A stretch of DNA of 5,609 nucleotides, from positions 1 through 5,609 of the forward strand of contig JAIKWN010000255.1 of NCBI GenBank assembly GCA_024684665.1. Reading direction: 5' to 3'. Shown here in pieces: positions 1 through 4,135 of this stretch. This DNA comes from Clostridiales bacterium (GTDB taxonomy: Bacteria; Bacillota_A; Clostridia; Christensenellales; Aristaeellaceae). Numbering within the stretch: position 1 is the stretch's first letter; every line of letters begins with the position of its first letter. The position numbers and the translations under genes are program-made. The notes under the pieces are model-generated. The model searched no databases and had not been told where the DNA came from. It worked only from the letters and a program-made list of their open reading frames with translations.

Positions 1-522
1 GATGTGGACGACTGCAACACCCACGGGGAATACGAGGCTGCCCTGAGCGCAGGGTTCTCGCCGGAAGACGCCTTCCACGCGGTGATTCCCTGGTCCAGGG
101 ATCACGCGCGGACGCCCGTACAGTGGACCGGCGGGAAAAACGCCGGTTTCACGGAAGGAACCCCCTGGCTTCCGATCAATCCCAATTATACGTCCATCAA
201 TCTCGAGGAGCAGAAATCTCGCCCGGATTCCCTCTGGAATTTCTATCGGTCGCTCATCGCGCTGCGCAGGGATCCGCACTACCAGGAAACCCTCGTGTAC
301 GGGGATATCGTTCCGTATCTGGAGCAGGAGTCCCGCCTTATGGCGTACGAGAGGCGCGGAGAATGCCGGATCCTTGTCGTCGGCAATTGGCGGAACGAGC
401 CGCGGTCGATCCCCCTCCCCGGTACACCACGACAGGTTCTCCTCACCAATCTTCCGGTCCAACTGGACGGGGAAACCTTCATGGCCTCCGGGTACCAGTT
501 TACCGTCTTCCTGATGGATTAA
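1..522 (+). CDS. GH13 alpha-glucosidase (oligo-1,6-glucosidase/dextran glucosidase type), C-terminal part
   Basis: Partial gene. The frame is open from base 1 (the first in-frame start-like codon, GTG at 4, is internal) and ends at TAA 520-522, leaving about 173 residues. The family hydrolyses alpha-1,6 or alpha-1,4 glucosidic bonds in short oligosaccharides in the cytoplasm. The recognisable block is SRDHARTPVQW (about residues 32-42), then KNAGFTEGTPWLPINPNY (about 46-63), matching the SRDNARTPMQW...NAGFT.G.PWL.VNPNY signature of GH13 oligo-1,6-glucosidases. The following DSLWNFYRSLIALRR helix leads into the C-terminal beta-sandwich domain. The catalytic Asp/Glu/Asp residues lie upstream of the window, so activity and exact substrate (isomaltose, dextran fragments, trehalose-6-phosphate) cannot be judged. 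Family members are usually about 530-570 aa, so roughly two thirds is missing. One oddity is His where the usual motif has Asn (RDHARTP). Confidence 0.9.
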   Translation, partial: DVDDCNTHGEYEAALSAGFSPEDAFHAVIPWSRDHARTPVQWTGGKNAGFTEGTPWLPINPNYTSINLEEQKSRPDSLWNFYRSLIALRRDPHYQETLVYGDIVPYLEQESRLMAYERRGECRILVVGNWRNEPRSIPLPGTPRQVLLTNLPVQLDGETFMASGYQFTVFLMD

Positions 523-530
523 ACAGAATA

Positions 531-571
531 AACGGCTGTTACGGGGCGCATACGCGTCTGTAACAGCCGTT
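531..571. terminator. hairpin between convergent genes, likely bidirectional terminator
   Basis: A perfect 12-bp inverted repeat: AACGGCTGTTAC at 531-542 and GTAACAGCCGTT at 560-571, with a 17-nt loop. It starts 8 nt after the glucosidase stop codon and ends 16 nt before the stop codon of the convergent transporter gene. Neither side has a clean T-run. The left-going transcript reads TATTCTGTTT after the stem and the right-going one reads CTTTCGATT, so it fits the leftward transcript slightly better. Confidence 0.75.
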
Positions 572-587
572 CTTTCGATTGATCGCT

Positions 588-1166
588 TCAGCCCAGGAAC
601 CCGTAGACGGCGATCCCGCACCCTGCGGCATACAGGATCAGGAGGATCGGGGAGAATTTCCGTTTCAGGATCTTACAATAGAAGAATATCCCAGCGGCCA
701 GGAGGAGCGCAATTCCCCATTGTCCCGCATCTGGCGCAGTATTTTTGAGATCCGGAAGATTCGCAAACAGACACTTGAGGCTGATCGAGACGCCGGTCGC
801 GGTGATGAGGCCCGCAACCGCCGGGCGGATCCCGGACATGGCGGCATCCACCACGGGATTCTGCCTGAATCCGCGCAGAACGGATGCGATCAGCATCATG
901 ATGAAAAACGCGGGCAGAACGACGCCGAGTGTACAGCAGACGCTTCCCAGGAAGCCGGCCTGCGAGCTCCCCACGAAGGTAGCCATGTTAACGGCTATGG
1001 GTCCGGGCGTCGATTCGCAGATGCCGATATACTGATAAATCGTCTCCTCATCCAGCCATCCGTGCGCGAGCACCTCCTGCTGCACAATGGGAATCATCCC
1101 GTATCCGCCGCCGAAGGTGAAAAGTCCGATTTTGAAAAACGTCAGAAACAGCGTCAGGAGTTTCAT
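588..1166 (-). CDS. CHR-family (chromate) transporter half protein, second gene of pair
   Basis: A 192-aa integral membrane protein of the short-chain CHR family (the ChrA chromate transporter superfamily). Visible family motifs are FFKIGLFTFGGGYGMIP (about residues 10-26) and ESTPGPIAVNMATFVG (51-66). These are followed by hydrophobic segments at about 77-97, 115-130, 150-165 and 172-191. Short members are about half of a full ChrA and typically occur as adjacent pairs working together, which is the case here. The start chosen is ATG 1166-1164, because it overlaps the upstream partner's TGA (1165-1163) as ATGA, indicating translational coupling. Extending to 1199 would add 11 unconserved residues inside the partner's coding sequence. 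Paired CHR proteins are linked to chromate export in known cases, but the physiological substrate may be another oxyanion. That substrate is inferred, not visible. Confidence 0.88.
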   Translation of the reverse strand: MKLLTLFLTFFKIGLFTFGGGYGMIPIVQQEVLAHGWLDEETIYQYIGICESTPGPIAVNMATFVGSSQAGFLGSVCCTLGVVLPAFFIMMLIASVLRGFRQNPVVDAAMSGIRPAVAGLITATGVSISLKCLFANLPDLKNTAPDAGQWGIALLLAAGIFFYCKILKRKFSPILLILYAAGCGIAVYGFLG

Positions 1167-1738
1167 TTCCGCACACCCGCCTTTCCGGCCAGGCGCCATG
1201 TGAGGATCCCGCAGAAGGCGCCGAAGAGGATGAGCCAGATGCTGGACAGGCGGAAGCCAAAGAGATTGATGCCAAGCATCATGAGGCCCGCAACCGCAAG
1301 AACCGCCATCTCCATCGTTCTTTTCTTCAACCCCCGGATCATGCGGATTCCAGCTCGCAGAATGAGGAACGCGACGGCGACCTCGATCCCGCGGAAGGCG
1401 TGCTTGACAACCGTCAGCGCCATAAACTGCTCGATGAACAGCGAAATGGCATAGATGATGATAAACGACGGAAGCACCACACCGAACGTTGCGCAGGCAG
1501 AGCCTGCCGAGCCCGCACGGCGATATCCGATGTAGGTGGCACTGTTGATGGCGATGGGCCCCGGCGTCGACTCCGCGATGGCGAAGAGCTCCATCAGTTC
1601 CTCCTGGCTAATCCAGCCCCGCTTCTCCCCTACCTCGTTTTCAATGAGGGAGATCATGGCATAGCCGCCTCCGAAGGTAAAGAGTCCGATGCGGAAGAAA
1701 ACGGAGAACAGCTCGAATAGCCGCCCTTTTTTGTCCAT
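1163..1738 (-). CDS. CHR-family (chromate) transporter half protein, first gene of pair
   Basis: A 191-aa membrane protein homologous to its downstream neighbour. It carries the same two signature blocks: FFRIGLFTFGGGYAMIS (about residues 14-30) and ESTPGPIAINSATYIG (56-71). Hydrophobic stretches follow at about 81-101, 119-134, 143-160 and 166-180. The N-terminus is hydrophilic (MDKKGR) and the C-terminus basic (AGKAGVRK). ATG 1738-1736 was chosen because AGGA lies 9 nt upstream (1748-1751). A TTG at 1744 would sit only 3 nt from that site, and ATG 1748 is out of frame. The gene is first in a two-gene unit driven by the leftward promoter near 1780-1808 and ends in an ATGA overlap with its partner. 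Together the two probably make one transporter equivalent to a full-length ChrA. The substrate is uncertain. Confidence 0.88.
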   Translation of the reverse strand: MDKKGRLFELFSVFFRIGLFTFGGGYAMISLIENEVGEKRGWISQEELMELFAIAESTPGPIAINSATYIGYRRAGSAGSACATFGVVLPSFIIIYAISLFIEQFMALTVVKHAFRGIEVAVAFLILRAGIRMIRGLKKRTMEMAVLAVAGLMMLGINLFGFRLSSIWLILFGAFCGILTWRLAGKAGVRK

Positions 1739-1779
1739 TTGCAAACATCCTTTTCTCTGAAGTTTCTGATGACTCCCAT

Positions 1780-1808
1780 ATCATACCACGCTTTGCGTCC
1801 GAATTCCA
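1780..1808 (-). promoter_or_regulatory. extended -10 sigma-A-type promoter for the chromate-transporter pair
   Basis: On the minus strand, TATGAT (1785-1780) is preceded by TG one base upstream (1788-1787), an extended -10 with 5/6 match to TATAAT. A weak -35, TGGAAT (1808-1803, 3/6), lies 17 nt upstream. Transcription would begin near 1773, leaving a leader of about 35 nt before ATG 1738. This is a consensus match by eye and has not been tested. Confidence 0.6.
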
Positions 1809-1811
1809 GAA

Positions 1812-1840
1812 TTGACAAACGGCCTTTTCGCGTTTATTCT
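1812..1840 (+). promoter_or_regulatory. sigma-A-type promoter for the DUF4230 operon
   Basis: TTGACA (1812-1817, 6/6) and TATTCT (1835-1840, 4/6 to TATAAT) are separated by exactly 17 nt. The predicted start of transcription is near 1847, giving a 5' leader of about 46 nt before ATG 1893. Its -35 lies only 3 bp from the -35 of the opposite promoter, so the two divergent units could be co-regulated or compete for polymerase. Confidence 0.75.
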
Positions 1841-1882
1841 GTATTCACACCGATTCCAGCAGAAAGGGTCCAACAGGATCCC

Positions 1883-1887
1883 GGAGG
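1883..1887 (+). promoter_or_regulatory. ribosome binding site fixing the DUF4230 start
   Basis: GGAGG lies 5 nt before ATG 1893. It decides the start in favour of 1893 over the in-frame TTG at 1812. That TTG is itself the first three bases of the -35 box, upstream of the predicted transcription start. Confidence 0.85.
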
Positions 1888-1892
1888 AAACC

Positions 1893-2585
1893 ATGAGCGA
1901 AACAACACCCGAACCGCGCGAGGCGAAGACAAAGCCTTCCGCCGGCGGCCAATTTGCGAAGGGAATTCTCAGGAACGTTTTTACGCCTGTCTGCGTCGTT
2001 GCAATCCTTGTCGCCGTCCTGAAATTTACGGGGCTCATTGAACTGGCAGGCTTCCGCCGCGTGAATGAGGCCGCGACAGCCAAGATGCGTCTCGCGGAAA
2101 TCGGCGAGCTGGCGACTCAGGCGGCCTATTATACCGGCGTCGCCACCATCGACGACAACCGGGAAATCCGCATCATCGGAAAACAGATCGGCGTTCCCTT
2201 CACCAATACAAAAATCATCTACAGCTACGACGGGACCATCAAGGCCGGCATGGATTTTGCCGACATCGGCCTTACCGTCAGCGAGGAAGACAAGAAGATC
2301 CGCGTCACACTGCCGGAGATGCGCATTCTCTCCAACGAAGTCGACAGCAATTCCCTTAAGGTCTACGACGAAAAGCACAGCGCGTTCACCCTCATCCGCG
2401 TAGAGCGCTTCGGGGAATCCATCGGAACGCTCAAGGAAGAGGCTGAGAAGAACGCGATCGAGAAGGGACTTTTCCTCGAGGCGCGGAAAAACGCGGAAAC
2501 CCTGCTGCGAGGCTTCCTTGCGGCGGGATTTGATCTCAACGCTTATACGCTCGAATTTGCAGACGCGGAAGGAGGAGAACCATGA
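1893..2585 (+). CDS. DUF4230 domain protein, N-terminally membrane-anchored
   Basis: A 230-aa protein. A polar, charged N-terminus (1-28) is followed by one hydrophobic segment (about 29-49: FTPVCVVAILVAVLKF plus flank) and then a soluble alpha/beta region. The pattern fits the DUF4230 family: LATQAAYYTGV (73-83), GVPFTNTKIIYSYDGTIKAGMD (100-121), KKIRVTLPEMRIL (134-146), a DSNSLKVYDEK block (151-161), and a charged helix, LKEEAEKNAIEKGLFLEARKNAETLL (180-205). With few positive charges on the C-terminal side of the helix, the domain is most likely outside the cytoplasm; this topology is inferred. The family has no established function and I assign none. The gene has its own promoter and a GGAGG ribosome binding site. 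Its TGA (2583-2585) overlaps the start codon of a tiny membrane-protein gene. I am confident in the family, not in the role. Confidence 0.9.
   Translation: MSETTPEPREAKTKPSAGGQFAKGILRNVFTPVCVVAILVAVLKFTGLIELAGFRRVNEAATAKMRLAEIGELATQAAYYTGVATIDDNREIRIIGKQIGVPFTNTKIIYSYDGTIKAGMDFADIGLTVSEEDKKIRVTLPEMRILSNEVDSNSLKVYDEKHSAFTLIRVERFGESIGTLKEEAEKNAIEKGLFLEARKNAETLLRGFLAAGFDLNAYTLEFADAEGGEP
2570..2575 (+). promoter_or_regulatory. strong ribosome binding site for the 30-codon ORF
   Basis: AGGAGG lies 6 nt before ATG 2582, inside the last codons of the DUF4230 gene (encoding the end AEGGEP). The full consensus and ideal spacing are the main reason to believe the very short downstream ORF is translated. 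Confidence 0.8.
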
Positions 2586-2674
2586 ATCGCGCGAAAAAAA
2601 TCCTGGCAGGCGTCATCGGCCTCATCGTTTTCGTGATCTTCCTGTTTTACCTGATCCTTTTCCTGACGCGCTGA
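2582..2674 (+). CDS. 30-aa single-pass membrane microprotein, unrecognised
   Basis: A small ORF of 30 codons plus TGA (2672-2674). The N-terminus is short and basic (MNRAKK), followed by an almost uninterrupted hydrophobic stretch at residues 7-28 rich in Ile, Leu, Val and Phe, ending in Thr-Arg. That is enough for one transmembrane helix and little else, and no lipobox or cleavage motif is seen. The start overlaps the DUF4230 stop as ATGA, and a full AGGAGG sits 6 nt upstream, so the two genes should be translated together in similar amounts. It could be a partner or stabiliser of the DUF4230 protein at the membrane, but this is only inferred from position. A hairpin terminator follows 36 nt downstream, so it is the last gene of the unit. 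No known family is recognised. Confidence 0.72.
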   Translation: MNRAKKILAGVIGLIVFVIFLFYLILFLTR

Positions 2675-2710
2675 CCGAGCTTCCGGATAAGCAGACCAAA
2701 AGAAATGTGT

Positions 2711-2753
2711 GCCCGCAGGGATTAATATGCCCTGCGGGCGCTTCTCGTTTTTT
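2711..2753 (+). terminator. rho-independent terminator after the DUF4230 operon
   Basis: GCCCGCAGGG (2711-2720) pairs perfectly with CCCTGCGGGC (2730-2739) around a 9-nt loop, a 10-bp GC-rich stem. A run of six T (2748-2753) follows, set off from the stem by 8 nt. The convergent acetyltransferase gene ends 22 nt further right. On that strand the stem is followed by a partly T-rich stretch (ACACATTTCTTTTGG), so weaker use in the other direction is possible. Confidence 0.8.
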
Positions 2754-2774
2754 CCCTTCTCGTTTCCGTCTGCT

Positions 2775-3299
2775 TTAATCCGGGATCGGCAGCTCATAAG
2801 CAAGCCGGAGATGTCCCCCCTCCGGGCCGGAGGCAAGCAGGATTTTTCCGCAGTATGTGAATCCTCCCTTTGCGATCGCCCGCTGCATGGGGAAGTTGCC
2901 CGGGTGCGTGTCAATGCGCAGGGAGCGGAGCCCTTCCGTCTTCGCAAGGCGCACGCCTTCTTTGAACATGGCGCCCGCGATCCCTTTTCCTTTGCATCCT
3001 TCCGCCACGCAGACCCGGTGCAGCCCGGCGTAATCCAAGTGATCCCCGAGAAGCCATTCGCCTTCAATCCGGTCATAGGAAGGATCATGTCCCGTAACAA
3101 ATGCAAACGCGCCCACTGGTTTCCCCTCTTCCAGGGCGACCACCGCGCGTCCCAGCCGGATGTCCTCTTCCCACATCTCCCGGTTCGGAACCCCGTACTG
3201 CCACTGGTCGATCCCAAGCCCGCGCAGCTGTTCCTTCGCGCTGTTCATGATGCGAACGATTCCATCAAGATGCCGCGCTTCCGCTATCGCAAATTCCAT
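2775..3299 (-). CDS. GNAT-family N-acetyltransferase
   Basis: A 174-aa protein with the Gcn5-related acetyltransferase pattern. Motif A is the beta strand LHRVCVA (about residues 93-99), followed by the acetyl-CoA pyrophosphate loop GCKGKGIAGAMF (101-112). Motif B is the segment RIDTHPGNFPMQRAIAKGGF (128-147), with the N-x-x-M...K-x-GF ending common in the family. The N-terminal part (IAEARHLDGIVRIMNSAKEQL, then GIDQWQYGVPNREMWEEDI) resembles uncharacterised Bacillota acetyltransferases. The substrate cannot be told from sequence. ATG 3299 was chosen because AGGAGG (3307-3312) lies 7 nt upstream. A longer in-frame start at 3341 would add 14 residues and put the start codon inside a hairpin. 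It is downstream of nadE on the same strand, 58 nt away, with no room for its own promoter after the intervening hairpin. Confidence 0.88.
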   Translation of the reverse strand: MEFAIAEARHLDGIVRIMNSAKEQLRGLGIDQWQYGVPNREMWEEDIRLGRAVVALEEGKPVGAFAFVTGHDPSYDRIEGEWLLGDHLDYAGLHRVCVAEGCKGKGIAGAMFKEGVRLAKTEGLRSLRIDTHPGNFPMQRAIAKGGFTYCGKILLASGPEGGHLRLAYELPIPD

Positions 3300-3306
3300 C
3301 GTCTTT

Positions 3307-3312
3307 CCTCCT
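3307..3312 (-). promoter_or_regulatory. ribosome binding site of the acetyltransferase gene
   Basis: On the minus strand AGGAGG stands 7 nt before ATG 3299 and decides the start against the upstream in-frame ATG at 3341. It begins 9 nt after the foot of the nadE-GNAT hairpin, so the site is left free when the hairpin forms. Confidence 0.85.
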
Positions 3313-3321
3313 GACCCGAAA

Positions 3322-3352
3322 GCAGCCGTCTGAAAAGCCATCAGACGGCTGC
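3322..3352 (-). terminator. perfect 12-bp hairpin after nadE; weak terminator or processing structure
   Basis: GCAGCCGTCTGA (3322-3333) and TCAGACGGCTGC (3341-3352) form a perfect stem with a 7-nt loop, beginning 5 nt after the nadE stop codon (3358). In the direction of nadE transcription the stem is followed by TTTCGGGTC, a poor T-tract. Termination may therefore be incomplete and allow read-through into the acetyltransferase gene. A stem shielding the nadE 3' end after RNA processing is an alternative. The left arm plus one base (3325-3334) reads GCCGTCTGAA. Confidence 0.65.
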
Positions 3353-3357
3353 GTATT

Positions 3358-4131
3358 TTAAGGCTCCCAGGGATTCAGGATTTCCGGCATCCTGCGCTTG
3401 TGCATGGACGCCGCTTCCTTCTTCCGGATCTTCTCATCCGTCTCAGGATCACCGCAGCTTCCTTCCCGGATGTATTTGTGAATGTCCGCGTAGGTGAGGC
3501 CCAGCCGCTCCTCGTCGCTCTTGCCGGAAAGGCCGTCCGTTGGCGTTTTGACAACCAGTTCCCGCGGGATCTCCGGCATGGTGAGCCCGACTTCCACCAC
3601 TTCAACGCTCGTGAGATTGCCGAGCATGGAAAAGTCGCAGGAAGTATCTCCGTCTTTCGTGCAGTAGCCCACCGTCGCTTCAGACAGGTTCCCCGTCCCG
3701 GCGAGCCGTGCACCCAGCGCCTGCGCCGCATAACGCAGCACCGTCATCCTGAGCCGGGGACCCACATTGATGTCACTTTCCCGGTTGAACGGGATGCCGA
3801 ACTCATCCTCCGCGTGCGCTTCCCCGTTCTGATCCGTCACGGCGCGAAGCGCACTGTGGATTTCCCCGATGTTGACGACCCTGTGCTGTATGCCAAGCGC
3901 CCGGCAGACATCGCGGCTGTCCGCGATGTCTTTCTGCTCGCCGTCCGGCATCAGGATGCCGTATACGTTTTCCGCCCCAAGTGCCCTGGCGGAAATCGCA
4001 GCCGTCACCGTAGAATCTTTCCCGCCGGAAATCCCGACGACCACGCGGGTAAAGCCCTGGCGGGCAGCCAATTCCCGGAGCGCGCGGACGAGTCCGTCCC
4101 GCACGCGCTCCGCATCAAATGTGTACCCCAT
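3358..4131 (-). CDS. nadE: NH3-dependent NAD(+) synthetase
   Basis: A 257-aa cytoplasmic enzyme of the adenine-nucleotide alpha-hydrolase fold. It amidates nicotinic acid adenine dinucleotide to NAD+ using ATP and ammonia. The ATP pyrophosphatase loop SGGKDS is at residues 35-40. Also visible are NVGPRLRM (122-129), TGNLSE (146-151), TKDGD (158-162), the KTPTDGL segment (195-201), DEERLGLTY (206-214), and HKRRMP near the C-terminus (244-249), all in the order expected for NadE. There is no N-terminal nitrilase/glutaminase domain, so free ammonia or a separate glutaminase must supply nitrogen. The length is normal for the short form. ATG 4131 was chosen because GGAG lies 7 nt upstream. A start at ATG 4146 would add five residues, overlap thrS by 11 nt and lack a good ribosome binding site. 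It lies 4 nt after the thrS stop, so the two genes are almost certainly co-transcribed. Confidence 0.94.
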   Translation of the reverse strand: MGYTFDAERVRDGLVRALRELAARQGFTRVVVGISGGKDSTVTAAISARALGAENVYGILMPDGEQKDIADSRDVCRALGIQHRVVNIGEIHSALRAVTDQNGEAHAEDEFGIPFNRESDINVGPRLRMTVLRYAAQALGARLAGTGNLSEATVGYCTKDGDTSCDFSMLGNLTSVEVVEVGLTMPEIPRELVVKTPTDGLSGKSDEERLGLTYADIHKYIREGSCGDPETDEKIRKKEAASMHKRRMPEILNPWEP

Positions 4132-4135
4132 TTTT

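Noticed and set aside
1167..1199. 11-residue extension of the second chromate-transporter protein
   Set aside because: It falls inside the partner's coding region and adds no conserved residues; ATG 1166 forms the typical ATGA coupling.
579..1454. Long plus-strand open frame of 291 codons opposite the chromate-transporter genes
   Set aside because: Its translation is low-complexity, rich in Arg, Asp and Glu, without any family pattern. It is the antisense shadow of two clearly conserved membrane proteins and has no ribosome binding site of note.
1812..1892. 27-residue N-terminal extension of the DUF4230 protein from TTG 1812
   Set aside because: The TTG is part of the predicted -35 box, upstream of the transcription start, while ATG 1893 has a strong GGAGG at proper spacing.
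1739..1892. Possible riboswitch or small RNA in the divergent intergenic region
   Set aside because: The leaders are only about 35 and 46 nt long and show no stable paired arms by eye; the region is accounted for by two promoters and two ribosome binding sites.
3300..3341. 14-residue N-terminal extension of the acetyltransferase from ATG 3341
   Set aside because: The start codon would lie in the hairpin without a ribosome binding site. ATG 3299 has AGGAGG 7 nt upstream, and the family homology begins there.
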